A stretch of 64,000 nt of DNA from Desulfuribacillus stibiiarsenatis (lineage in GTDB: Bacteria > Bacillota > Bacilli > Desulfuribacillales > Desulfuribacillaceae). Each line of letters opens with the position of its first letter. Within the stretch, counting starts at the first letter, position 1. The stretch lies in the NCBI RefSeq assembly GCF_001742305.1, contig NZ_MJAT01000040.1, forward strand, positions 1-64,000. The letters run 5' to 3'. The position numbers were made by a program, and so were the translations under genes. Shown piece after piece: positions 41,415-49,711 of the stretch. The notes beneath the pieces were generated by a model, which was not told the origin of the DNA, did not search any database, and saw only the letters and a program-made list of their open reading frames with translations.

Positions 41415-42005
41415 ATGAAGGTTGTCTTAGCAACGAAAAACAAAGGCAAAGTAAAAGAATTCAATCATTATCTTGGACACTTAGGATGGACTGTTGTCAG
41501 CATGGATGAATATCCAGAAATCCCTGAAATTATCGAAGATGGTTTGACGTTTGAAGCGAACGCAGTGAAAAAGGCAGTGACGGTCATGCAAGCGACTGGA
41601 CTCCCTACTTTAGCAGATGATTCGGGGATTACTGTTGACGTGTTAGATGGAAGGCCGGGGGTTTACTCTGCTAGATTCGCTGGTCATAACGCGCAAGATG
41701 AAGAGAATAACCAGACGTTATTACGGGAGCTAAGTGATGTCCCTGATGAGCAACGGACAGCTAGTTTTGTATGCTGTATTGCTTACATCGCGCCTGATAT
41801 GGACGAGGCACTTACGTTTCAAGGAGAATGTAAGGGTGTAGTGCTGAAAGCTCCGCAAGGGGGTCAAGGCTTTGGATATGATCCGTTATTCTTCGTACCA
41901 ACGGAAGGGAAAACGATGGCGGAACTAGGTGTAGAACGCAAGAATGAAATAAGTCATCGAGCAATGGCATTATTAGAAATGAAAAATTTCTTTCAAAAAC
42001 ATTGA
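41415..42005 (+). CDS. rdgB: XTP/dITP diphosphatase (RdgB/HAM1)
   Basis: A 196-residue house-cleaning pyrophosphatase that removes XTP and dITP. VVLATKNKGKVKEFNHYL, DDSGITVDVLDGRPGVYSAR and GQGFGYDPLFFVP are the family signatures; the ending MAELGVERKNEISHRAMAL is intact. It follows rph as in Bacillus. ATG 41415 has GGGAGAACTAG upstream. Its TGA stop lies inside the -35 of the promoter for the tRNA cluster. Confidence 0.97.
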   Translation: MKVVLATKNKGKVKEFNHYLGHLGWTVVSMDEYPEIPEIIEDGLTFEANAVKKAVTVMQATGLPTLADDSGITVDVLDGRPGVYSARFAGHNAQDEENNQTLLRELSDVPDEQRTASFVCCIAYIAPDMDEALTFQGECKGVVLKAPQGGQGFGYDPLFFVPTEGKTMAELGVERKNEISHRAMALLEMKNFFQKH

Positions 42006-42030
42006 CAAGTAATGTCGTGCGTGATACAAT
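42002..42030 (+). promoter_or_regulatory. Promoter of the tRNA cluster
   Basis: TTGACA (42002-42007), a 17-base spacer and TACAAT (42025-42030) form an almost perfect vegetative promoter. The -35 contains the rdgB stop codon. The first tRNA begins 18 bases after the -10. Confidence 0.88.
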
Positions 42031-42047
42031 GAATCTTGTCGCTGTTA

Positions 42048-42124
42048 CGGGGTATAGCTCAGTTTGGTAGAGTGCTTGGCTTGGGACCAAGAGGCCGGGG
42101 GTTCAAATCCCTCTGCCCCGACCA
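42048..42124 (+). tRNA. tRNA-Pro (TGG)
   Basis: A complete cloverleaf with acceptor CGGGGTA/TGCCCCG, anticodon stem CTTGG/CCAAG and anticodon TGG in the loop CTTGGGA. TTCAAAT is in the T loop, and the 3' CCA is encoded. Confidence 0.97.
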
Positions 42125-42144
42125 TGCAAGATTAGATATAAGTT

Positions 42145-42218
42145 GCGGGTGTAGTTCAATGGTAGAACACTAGCCTTCCAAGCTAGATGCGTGGGTTCGA
42201 TTCCCATCACCCGCTCCA
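42145..42218 (+). tRNA. tRNA-Gly (TCC)
   Basis: Acceptor GCGGGTG/CACCCGC, anticodon stem CTAGC/GCTAG, anticodon TCC in the loop CTTCCAA, T-loop TTCGATT and encoded CCA. It is the second gene of the cluster. Confidence 0.97.
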
Positions 42219-42224
42219 TAATAT

Positions 42225-42301
42225 GTGTCAGTAGCTCAGCTGGATAGAGCAACGGCCTTCTAAGCCGTAGGTCGGGGGTTCGAATCCCTCCTGACACGCC
42301 A
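42225..42301 (+). tRNA. tRNA-Arg (TCT)
   Basis: Acceptor GTGTCAG/CTGACAC, anticodon stem ACGGC/GCCGT, anticodon TCT in the loop CTTCTAA, T-loop TTCGAAT and encoded CCA. It is the third gene of the cluster. Confidence 0.97.
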
Positions 42302-42305
42302 TCGT

Positions 42306-42382
42306 GGTGGTTGTGGCGAAGTGGTCAACGCACCGGATTGTGGCTCCGGCACTCGGGGGTTCAAGTCCCCTCAATCACCCCA
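42306..42382 (+). tRNA. tRNA-His (GTG)
   Basis: Acceptor GTGGTTG/CAATCAC, with an extra 5' G at 42306 opposite C73, the hallmark of tRNA-His. Anticodon GTG lies in the loop TTGTGGC, and CCA is encoded. It is the last gene of the cluster. Confidence 0.97.
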
Positions 42383-42387
42383 CTAAA

Positions 42388-42428
42388 TAATGCTTACTAT
42401 TTTATAATAGTAAGCATTATTTTTTTTG
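42388..42428 (+). terminator. Terminator of the tRNA cluster
   Basis: AATGCTTACTAT pairs perfectly with ATAGTAAGCATT (12 bp) around a short loop, followed by a long T run. Confidence 0.95.
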
Positions 42429-42545
42429 TTTGCAGGAAAATTTACGTAATTCATAGAACAATAGGAGTGAATATTTTAGATTGGAATATATATAGTAGAA
42501 GTTTTCACAAGTAGGCTTTCATTAAATAGCCAAAGGAGAGATGAG

Positions 42546-43877
42546 ATGGGAGCTTGTCCTAATTGTCATCAAATTTTAACGATTAAATTGGAGAAATGTC
42601 CATTTTGTGATTATCCTTTATCTCGAGCACAAGTTGCAAATCAGCACATAAACTCCATGGAAGAGCGGCTACAATCTACGGAAGAAGATCGTCATAATAT
42701 ATTAGATGAAACAGCCGTAGTTGAAGCTGTCATAGATGAGACGGTCATTGAAAATGCTATGCCTACAGAGGAAATTCGCTATAAGAAAACCAAGTTATTG
42801 ATAGGGACTCTGTGGTTATTAGGATTATTATGGGCTACTTATTGGATCACAATGCAAAGACAAGAAGCTCAAAAAATAGCTGTCATAGCAATAGAGCAAT
42901 TGAATGTAGAAACAAGGGCTGCTTTTCGAGAAGAGCAGGAGCAAGTAATCCAGAAAATCCCTCTGAAATTCTACATGGAGGGCATTGATAGGGGAATCGT
43001 TATTGGCGAGTCGGTCGATAATCTTATTGCTATATTAGGTGAGCCAAACCGCAAAGATTTAAGTCCATACGGTTATACGTGGTGGATTTACAACCAAGAT
43101 TATACCCGCTATTTTCAAGTGGGAGTGCAAAACGATAAAGTGGTTAGTGTATACAGTAATGCCGATGGATGGAGCTTTCACTCGCTCAAAATTGGATTAA
43201 CGATGGATGAAATTCAAGCGATTTACCCTCTAAAGGATGCAGTATCGTTTGATCATAGGGACTCGAACTTCTACTTGAGGGTCAAAGAATCTACTGAAGG
43301 CATGAAGTATCTCGTGATTGACGGAGATTTAGCTATTGAAATATATCTCGATATTCATAATGAAAATCGATTGACGAGTATCCGTTTGAGTGATCATGCG
43401 ACACTTCTAGCTACTGGCGGGTATACAATGGAATGGACGTACCTTAGAAACACTGCCCCAGAGATTAAACCACCGACACCAACGACAGAAGAACAAGAGA
43501 TGGCGAATAAGGCTCAAGAGCTTCAAATTTTAGATCTTACGAATAGCATTCGCGTACGACATCAACTACAGCCATTAGTGATGAATGCAAAAGTATCGGA
43601 TGTTGCTCGCGGTCACGCACGGGATATGATACAAAATAATTTTTTTGCTCATGAATCGCCAAAGAATGGGAAGTTATTGAATCGTTTTGAAAAAGCGAAC
43701 ATTCCTTTTTCTATGATTGCCGAGAACATAGCGGCTGGGCAGCAGGATGCGATTGAGGCGGTAGAAGCATGGATGAATAGCGAAGGTCATCGTATCAATG
43801 TACTCAATGGGGATTATGTGGAACTTGGGGTCGGAGTCATTGAAAGGCACTATGCACAGAATTTCTTGCAACCATAA
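42546..43877 (+). CDS. Zinc-ribbon, membrane-anchored CAP (YkwD-like) protein
   Basis: A 443-residue protein. An N-terminal zinc ribbon (CPNCHQILTIKLEKCPFC, residues about 4-21) lies on the cytosolic side of a membrane helix (about 82-98, LLIGTLWLLGLLWATYW). Outside the helix comes a CAP-associated domain (about 140-285; GESVDNLIAILGEPNRKDLS and the second half FHSLKIGLTMDEIQAIYP), then a CAP/SCP-PR1 domain (about 325-438; LTNSIRVRHQLQPLVMNAKV, HARDMIQNNFFAHESP, ENIAAGQ, WMNSEGHRINVLN). CAP domains of this kind are found on sporulation and cell-surface proteins such as YkwD and YlbC. A zinc ribbon fused on the inner side is less usual. AAAGGAGAG precedes ATG 42546. Confidence 0.9.
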   Translation: MGACPNCHQILTIKLEKCPFCDYPLSRAQVANQHINSMEERLQSTEEDRHNILDETAVVEAVIDETVIENAMPTEEIRYKKTKLLIGTLWLLGLLWATYWITMQRQEAQKIAVIAIEQLNVETRAAFREEQEQVIQKIPLKFYMEGIDRGIVIGESVDNLIAILGEPNRKDLSPYGYTWWIYNQDYTRYFQVGVQNDKVVSVYSNADGWSFHSLKIGLTMDEIQAIYPLKDAVSFDHRDSNFYLRVKESTEGMKYLVIDGDLAIEIYLDIHNENRLTSIRLSDHATLLATGGYTMEWTYLRNTAPEIKPPTPTTEEQEMANKAQELQILDLTNSIRVRHQLQPLVMNAKVSDVARGHARDMIQNNFFAHESPKNGKLLNRFEKANIPFSMIAENIAAGQQDAIEAVEAWMNSEGHRINVLNGDYVELGVGVIERHYAQNFLQP

Positions 43878-43956
43878 TTTTTCCAACTGAATACCACTAT
43901 AAAAGTTTGGCTACAATGATTGCTATAATGAATTGTGAGGGAATATACACAATCAT

Positions 43957-43984
43957 TTGAAAAAGAAATTGGTTATGTTATAAT
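43957..43984 (+). promoter_or_regulatory. Sigma-A promoter before tig
   Basis: TTGAAA (43957-43962), a 16-base spacer and TATAAT (43979-43984). The start codon of tig is 75 bases downstream. Confidence 0.65.
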
Positions 43985-44059
43985 ATAATGGTTATATTTG
44001 AAAACAGAATCTGATTACATATACGATGTAGGCAGTAATTTAAGGAGGATTTTATTGTA

Positions 44060-45358
44060 ATGAGTGTAAAATGGGAGAAAGTTGATACAAACAAGGTTAA
44101 GTTAGAAATCGAAGCAAGTGCAGAAGTGGTTAACAAAGGTTTAGATTTTGCATTTAAAAAAGTAGTAGGAAAAGTAAACGTTCCAGGTTTTAGAAAGGGT
44201 AAAGTACCTCGTGGAATTTTCGAGCAAAAGTTCGGAGTAGAATCATTATACAATGATGCTCTTGATCATATTTTACCAGAAGTTTATGAAAATGCTGTAA
44301 AAGAGTCAGGGATTGTTCCTGTTGGAAAGCCAGACATCGAAATCGAAGACATGGCGAAAGACCAACCACTTCGTCTGACAATTGAAGTATTCGTAAAGCC
44401 TGAAGCTCAACTTGGCGCATACAAAGGCCAAGAGTTAAAGGAAGAAGTAAAGTTTGAAGTGACAGAAGAAGAAATCAATAAAGAGTTAGATACATACAGA
44501 GAGCGTAATGCACAGCTAGAAGTTGTTGAAGATGGCGAAGTACAAGATGGCGATCATACGAAAATTGACTTTGAAGGTTTCAAAGATGAGGTACCTTTCT
44601 CAGGTGGTAAGGGTTCTGATTACCCTCTAGAAATTGGATCTGGTAGCTTTATCCCAGGTTTTGAAGAGCAGTTAATTGGCATGAAGTTAAATGAGGAGAA
44701 AGACATTAGCGTTAATTTCCCAGAAGAGTATCATGCTGCTGAACTTGCTGGAGCACCTGTAGTATTCAAGGTGAAAATTAACGAAATTAAGCGCAAGAAT
44801 GTTCCTGCACTAGATGACGAATTAGCTAAAGACGTAAGCGAATTTGAAACTCTTGCTGAATTAAAGCAAGATATTGAGAATAAGCTAAAGGTTAAGAAAG
44901 AAGCAGAAGAGAAGGACTACAAGCGTGACTTAGCAGTGAATAAGGCTGTTGAAAATGCTACGGTAGAAATTCCTGAGCCGATGATCGAGTCAGAGACGCA
45001 AATGATGGTAGAAGACTTTGAGCGCCGTTTACAATACCAAGGCATGAATTTAGAACTTTATAGCCGTTACACTGGCCAAACGAAGGAAGACTTGGAAAAG
45101 CAATTTACAGCTGATGCTGAAAAGCGCGTTCGTACACAATTAGTTCTAGATGCAATCTCTAAAGCGGAGAACGTGGAAGTATCGGAAGCTGAAATCGAAG
45201 AAGAAGTTGCTAAGATTGCTGAAATGTACAAGAAGGAAGTTGCTGAAGTAAAATCAGTACTTGAAAAGCAAGGGAACCTTGATTCATTGAAGGATGAGAT
45301 TGCGATTCGCAAAACTGTGGAGTTCTTAGTAGAGAATAACACATATATTAAAGAGTAA
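44060..45358 (+). CDS. tig: Trigger factor
   Basis: A 432-residue ribosome-bound chaperone and peptidyl-prolyl isomerase. The N-terminal ribosome-binding domain includes VNVPGFRKGKVPRGIFEQKF, with the docking motif GFRKGK. An FKBP-type PPIase domain (about 160-245; GDHTKIDFEGFKDEVPFSGG) and a helical substrate-binding C-terminal domain follow. It starts the tig–clpP–clpX–lonB–lon–ysxC block of protein folding and turnover genes. ATG 44060 follows AAGGAGG. Confidence 0.98.
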   Translation: MSVKWEKVDTNKVKLEIEASAEVVNKGLDFAFKKVVGKVNVPGFRKGKVPRGIFEQKFGVESLYNDALDHILPEVYENAVKESGIVPVGKPDIEIEDMAKDQPLRLTIEVFVKPEAQLGAYKGQELKEEVKFEVTEEEINKELDTYRERNAQLEVVEDGEVQDGDHTKIDFEGFKDEVPFSGGKGSDYPLEIGSGSFIPGFEEQLIGMKLNEEKDISVNFPEEYHAAELAGAPVVFKVKINEIKRKNVPALDDELAKDVSEFETLAELKQDIENKLKVKKEAEEKDYKRDLAVNKAVENATVEIPEPMIESETQMMVEDFERRLQYQGMNLELYSRYTGQTKEDLEKQFTADAEKRVRTQLVLDAISKAENVEVSEAEIEEEVAKIAEMYKKEVAEVKSVLEKQGNLDSLKDEIAIRKTVEFLVENNTYIKE

Positions 45359-45428
45359 TTTCTGTTAATGGTGTAAAATACACATACAGGGATAGAATAT
45401 AAAAACGCGTTAATAGGAGGGCTCAGAT

Positions 45429-46019
45429 ATGAATTTAGTTCCTATGGTCGTAGAACAGACGGGTCGTGGCGAAAGAGCTTACGATATTTATTCACGATTA
45501 TTAAAAGATCGTATAATATTTCTAGGAAGTGCTATCGATGATAACGTGGCGAACTCCATTGTTGCACAGTTATTATTCCTTGCAGCCGAGGACCCAGATA
45601 AAGACATTAGTCTATATATCAACAGTCCAGGTGGTTCGGTTTCAGCAGGCCTAGCGATCTATGACACAATGCAGTATATTAAACCACATGTGTCTACTAT
45701 ATGCATTGGCATAGCTGCTAGTATGGGAGCATTTCTATTGGCAGCCGGTCAAAAAGGTAAGCGTTTCGCGTTACCAAATAGCGAAATCCTAATTCACCAA
45801 CCACTTGGTGGAGTGAAGGGTCAAGCATCTGATATTAAGATCCACGCAGAGCATATTCTTAAGACTAGAGATCGTCTAAACAAAATATTAGCGGAAAGAA
45901 CAGGTCAAACCCTTGAGAAAATCGAGAAGGACACTGATCGCGATAATATTATGGATGCGGTTGAAGGAAAAGAGTACGGTTTAGTGGACGAGGTGATTTT
46001 CCCTAAAGAAGCAAAGTAA
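45429..46019 (+). CDS. clpP: ATP-dependent Clp protease proteolytic subunit
   Basis: A 196-residue serine peptidase. Catalytic Ser98 lies in [14 protein letters not shown], His in EILIHQP and Asp near 172 ([15 protein letters not shown]). The protein forms the tetradecameric chamber that works with ClpX, whose gene follows 15 bases later. In B. subtilis clpP is not adjacent to clpX; the tig–clpP–clpX order here is the one seen in many Clostridia and other bacteria. ATG 45429 follows AGGAGGG. Confidence 0.98.
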   Translation: MNLVPMVVEQTGRGERAYDIYSRLLKDRIIFLGSAIDDNVANSIVAQLLFLAAEDPDKDISLYINSPGGSVSAGLAIYDTMQYIKPHVSTICIGIAASMGAFLLAAGQKGKRFALPNSEILIHQPLGGVKGQASDIKIHAEHILKTRDRLNKILAERTGQTLEKIEKDTDRDNIMDAVEGKEYGLVDEVIFPKEAK

Positions 46020-46034
46020 AGGAGTGAATTCTCG

Positions 46035-47300
46035 ATGTTAAAATTTAATGACGAAAAGGGACAGTTAAAGTGTTCTTTTTGTGGCAAAACCCAAGAACAA
46101 GTCCGCAAATTAGTTGCAGGCCCTGGGGTTTATATATGTGATGAATGCATCGAGTTATGCACTGAAATAGTAGAAGAGGAGCTAGGTAGTGAAGAGGAAT
46201 TTCAACTAAAAGAAGTTCCGAAGCCTACGGAAATCCGCGATGTTTTAGATCAATATGTCATTGGTCAAGAAAATGCAAAGAAAACTTTGGCAGTTGCTGT
46301 CTATAACCACTACAAGAGAATCAACTCAGTGCAAAAAAATGATGATGTGGAACTACAAAAGAGTAACATCTTATTGGTAGGTCCTACGGGAAGCGGGAAA
46401 ACATTATTAGCGCAAACAATGGCTAAGATTCTCGACGTACCGTTCGCAATCGCAGACGCTACTAGTTTAACGGAAGCGGGTTACGTTGGGGAAGACGTGG
46501 AGAACATTCTTCTGAAACTAATCCAAGCGGCAGACTATGATGTAGAGAAAGCAGAACGCGGCATTATATATATCGATGAGATTGATAAGATTGCTCGTAA
46601 GTCTGAGAATCCTTCGATTACTCGTGATGTATCTGGTGAGGGTGTACAACAAGCAATTCTGAAAATCCTTGAAGGTACAACTGCTAGTGTTCCACCACAA
46701 GGTGGGCGCAAGCATCCACATCAGGAATTCATCCAAATCGACACAACGAATATCCTGTTTATATGTGGCGGAGCGTTTGATGGCTTAGAGTCCATTATTA
46801 AGCGCCGTATGGGTAAAAAGGCAATTGGTTTTGGTGCAGAAGTGAAGACCGTTGTAGAGGACAAGAAGGAGAACATGCTTAAGAATGTTTTACCTGAGGA
46901 TCTATTGAAATTCGGTTTAATTCCGGAATTCATTGGACGATTACCAGTCATCTCAACTCTTGAAAACCTTGATGAAGATGCATTGATTCGTATTTTAACA
47001 GAGCCTAAGAATGCCCTTGTGAAGCAATATAAGAGACTACTTGAATTAGACGGAGTAGAATTGGAATTCGCGCAGGATGCATTGGTGGAGGTAGCGAAGC
47101 AGGCAATCCAACGTAAGACGGGTGCCCGTGGTTTACGCTCTATCTTAGAAGGTATTATGCTTGATGTGATGTACGAAGTTCCTTCTCGTGAAGATGTTGG
47201 GAAGTGCTTAATCAACAAGGATGTAGTTACAGGCGGGCAAAAGCCTGAACTGGTTGCACCAACAACTAAGAAGAAAAAGAAAAAGGAAGAGACTGCGTAA
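46035..47300 (+). CDS. clpX: ATP-dependent Clp protease ATP-binding subunit
   Basis: A 421-residue AAA+ unfoldase. The N-terminal zinc-binding domain has Cys pairs in [11 protein letters not shown] and [10 protein letters not shown]. Walker A is GPTGSGKT (about 117-124), Walker [11 protein letters not shown], and the IGF loop that docks on ClpP is present ([12 protein letters not shown]). A Lys-rich tail ([10 protein letters not shown]) ends the protein. ATG 46035 follows AGGAG and is tightly linked to clpP. A terminator follows. Confidence 0.98.
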   Translation: MLKFNDEKGQLKCSFCGKTQEQVRKLVAGPGVYICDECIELCTEIVEEELGSEEEFQLKEVPKPTEIRDVLDQYVIGQENAKKTLAVAVYNHYKRINSVQKNDDVELQKSNILLVGPTGSGKTLLAQTMAKILDVPFAIADATSLTEAGYVGEDVENILLKLIQAADYDVEKAERGIIYIDEIDKIARKSENPSITRDVSGEGVQQAILKILEGTTASVPPQGGRKHPHQEFIQIDTTNILFICGGAFDGLESIIKRRMGKKAIGFGAEVKTVVEDKKENMLKNVLPEDLLKFGLIPEFIGRLPVISTLENLDEDALIRILTEPKNALVKQYKRLLELDGVELEFAQDALVEVAKQAIQRKTGARGLRSILEGIMLDVMYEVPSREDVGKCLINKDVVTGGQKPELVAPTTKKKKKKEETA

Positions 47301-47325
47301 GCAAATCTCTCCTACATGATAAGAG

Positions 47326-47356
47326 AAAGCACTGTATTCGTACAGTGCTTTTTTTA
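47326..47356 (+). terminator. Terminator after clpX
   Basis: AAAGCACTGT pairs with ACAGTGCTTT around a 6-base loop, followed by T. Confidence 0.92.
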
Positions 47357-47479
47357 TTTGCACAGAATTTAGATATTTAATCTGAAATGCATATGCTACA
47401 TATGTCGTTACATAAAAAATGAAGTCGCAATATACAATATACATGACGTTCTGATTATCTACACATAAGGGGGATTAAA

Positions 47480-47671
47480 ATGTCTAAAATGGAAAATATG
47501 CTAAAAGATGCATTGCAAATGGAGCAGGAACATATCACTCGTTATCATACATTTGCACAAAACGCAGATGATGCTGGTGACACGGGGCTGGCAAGATTTT
47601 TTCAAAACTTAGCGACAGCTAGGGAAAAGCATATGACAGAAATCCGCAAACAGTTAGAAATTTATAGTTAG
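47480..47671 (+). CDS. Small ferritin-like (rubrerythrin half-like) protein, 63 aa
   Basis: Two helices: MLKDALQMEQEHITRYHTFA (about 7-26) and LARFFQNLATAREKHMTEI (about 37-55). The spacing and the Glu17 and EKH elements recall one helix pair of a rubrerythrin or ferritin-like four-helix bundle, so two copies could assemble a full bundle. The usual ExxH is not exact, since the first position is Arg48 in AREKH, and a metal site is doubtful. Small proteins of this sort are common in spore formers. ATG 47480 follows AAGGGGG. It is a single-gene unit between clpX and lonB. Confidence 0.6.
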   Translation: MSKMENMLKDALQMEQEHITRYHTFAQNADDAGDTGLARFFQNLATAREKHMTEIRKQLEIYS

Positions 47672-47881
47672 CACAGTCAATAATAATGGAGAGAGCTATG
47701 TCAATGACGCATAACTTTCTCTTTTTTTTATCTAAAAACTTCTATACATGAGACCTAATGATACATTGGAAAAAGAATGCAATGAAAATAGAATTTATTG
47801 TTTATCTATGAAGGATTAGGAAATAATACATATAGGATTTACCAATTCGGTAAACGATGACAAAAGCATCTAGGAGGATTT

Positions 47882-49567
47882 ATGAATATGACACTGATTT
47901 CAATTATTGGTTTTGTCCAGGCGTTTTTTGCAATCGTCATTGGATTGTACTTTTGGAACTTGTTGAGGTCACAACGATCCAATCGAAGTGCCGTTGAGAG
48001 AGAATCGAAGAAAGAATTAGAGAAATTACAAAACTTACGATCCATTTCTTTATCTGAACCATTATCTGAAAAAACAAGACCAACAAAATTCTCGGAAATT
48101 ATTGGACAAACGGATGGTCTACGCTCCCTTCGCGCTGCGTTATGCGGACCAAATCCTCAGCACGTCATTATCTATGGTCCACCAGGGGTAGGGAAAACTG
48201 CTGCTGCCAGACTTGTACTTGAAGAAGCAAAAATGAACGCAGAATCTCCGTTCTTAGAAACTGCAAAATTTACTGAAGTGGATGCCACTACTGCGCGCTT
48301 CGATGAAAGAGGAATCGCTGATCCATTGATTGGTTCTGTCCACGACCCGATTTATCAAGGGGCAGGAGCGATGGGTATGGCGGGTATCCCGCAGCCAAAG
48401 TATGGTGCCGTTACTAAGGCCCATGGAGGCGTACTATTTATTGATGAAATTGGAGAATTACATCCAATCCAAATGAATAAGTTATTGAAGGTACTTGAAG
48501 ATCGTAAGGTATTTCTTGAAAGTGCTTATTATAGTTCGGAGAATACGAATATCCCGAGTCACGTTCATGATATTTTCCAAAATGGCTTGCCAGCGGATTT
48601 CCGTATGGTGGGTGCAACTACAAGAACTGCGGATGAGATTCCCCCGGCGATTCGTTCACGTTGCTTGGAAATTTTCTTCCGTTCATTATTGCCGCATGAA
48701 ATTGCACTGATAGCGAGAAATGCAGTAGACAAAATAGAATTTACGATTGATGAAAAAGGAATCGAAGTCGTATCTCAATATGCTACCAATGGTCGTGAAG
48801 CTGTAAACATTATTCAAATTTCGGCTGGACTTGCGATTGCAGATGCGCGTAAGCATATTAAAGCTGCAGATGTCGAGTGGGTCGTGCATAACAGCCAGAT
48901 TTCACCACGACAAGAAAAGCGCATTCAGAACAAGCCACAGGTTGGGTATGTCAACGGACTAGCCGTGTATGGTCCTAATATGGGTACGATTCTTGAGGTA
49001 GAAGTATCTGCAATTCCTGTAATTAGTGGTCGCAAAGGTGAAATTACAGTTACGGGTTTAATTGAAGAGGAATCGATTGGTGGCGGAAAGCGCACGGTGA
49101 CTCGTAAGAGTATGGCGAAAGGATCCGTTGAAAACGTAATGACGGTGCTTCGCAAATACCTTCACGTGGATGCGAGTCAATTTGATATCCATGTCAATTT
49201 TCCTGGGGGAATTCCAATCGATGGACCTTCTGCTGGTGTAACAATCGCTACGGGTATTTATTCAGCTATTAAAAATCTTCCGATTGCAAATACTATTGCA
49301 ATGACTGGAGAAATCAGCATTCATGGCAAAGTTATGCCTGTTGGTGGCGTAATTTCTAAAGTGGAAGCGGCTAAACTTGCTGGTGTGAAAAAGGTATTTA
49401 TACCGAAAGAGAACTGGCAAGAAATTTTTGCAGATGTTAAGGGCATCGAAGTAATTCCTGTAGAACGTTTAGTGGATGTATTAGATCAAGTTTTCGAACA
49501 GACCCAGGACGAGCCGATTGGAATCCCAGTTCCTACAGGAGAAATATTAACTGCATCAACAATCTAA
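47882..49567 (+). CDS. lonB: ATP-dependent protease LonB
   Basis: A 561-residue, membrane-anchored Lon-type protease. A helix at about 4-24 (LISIIGFVQAFFAIVIGLYF) precedes a AAA+ domain with Walker [14 protein letters not shown] (about 100-112) and Walker B GVLFIDEIGEL. The C-terminal protease domain carries Ser450 in DGPSAGVTIATG and a Lys in the usual position (HGKVMPVGGVISKVEAA). In B. subtilis LonB is forespore-specific (sigma-F), 552 residues, and located before lonA as here. ATG 47882 follows AGGAGG. The 5' DNA was not resolved into a sigma-F promoter. Confidence 0.95.
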   Translation: MNMTLISIIGFVQAFFAIVIGLYFWNLLRSQRSNRSAVERESKKELEKLQNLRSISLSEPLSEKTRPTKFSEIIGQTDGLRSLRAALCGPNPQHVIIYGPPGVGKTAAARLVLEEAKMNAESPFLETAKFTEVDATTARFDERGIADPLIGSVHDPIYQGAGAMGMAGIPQPKYGAVTKAHGGVLFIDEIGELHPIQMNKLLKVLEDRKVFLESAYYSSENTNIPSHVHDIFQNGLPADFRMVGATTRTADEIPPAIRSRCLEIFFRSLLPHEIALIARNAVDKIEFTIDEKGIEVVSQYATNGREAVNIIQISAGLAIADARKHIKAADVEWVVHNSQISPRQEKRIQNKPQVGYVNGLAVYGPNMGTILEVEVSAIPVISGRKGEITVTGLIEEESIGGGKRTVTRKSMAKGSVENVMTVLRKYLHVDASQFDIHVNFPGGIPIDGPSAGVTIATGIYSAIKNLPIANTIAMTGEISIHGKVMPVGGVISKVEAAKLAGVKKVFIPKENWQEIFADVKGIEVIPVERLVDVLDQVFEQTQDEPIGIPVPTGEILTASTI

Positions 49568-49711
49568 TAAGTGTAATTCCATCGGAAGTTAGTTTTCTTT
49601 AAAATCGCTTTAATATTAGACAAAGCATATTTTTTCAGTTAAAATGTTAAACAGACCTTGAAACAATTTTTACTAGTTCTATAGCATAAGGTTTGGAAAG
49701 AGGGGAGAATT

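Noticed and set aside
42103-42297. Minus-strand frame across the tRNA cluster
   Set aside because: It is the complement of three tRNA genes, a well-known spurious prediction.
47839-48045. Minus-strand frame at the lonB start
   Set aside because: It overlaps the lonB ribosome-binding site and N-terminus on the opposite strand with no supporting motif.
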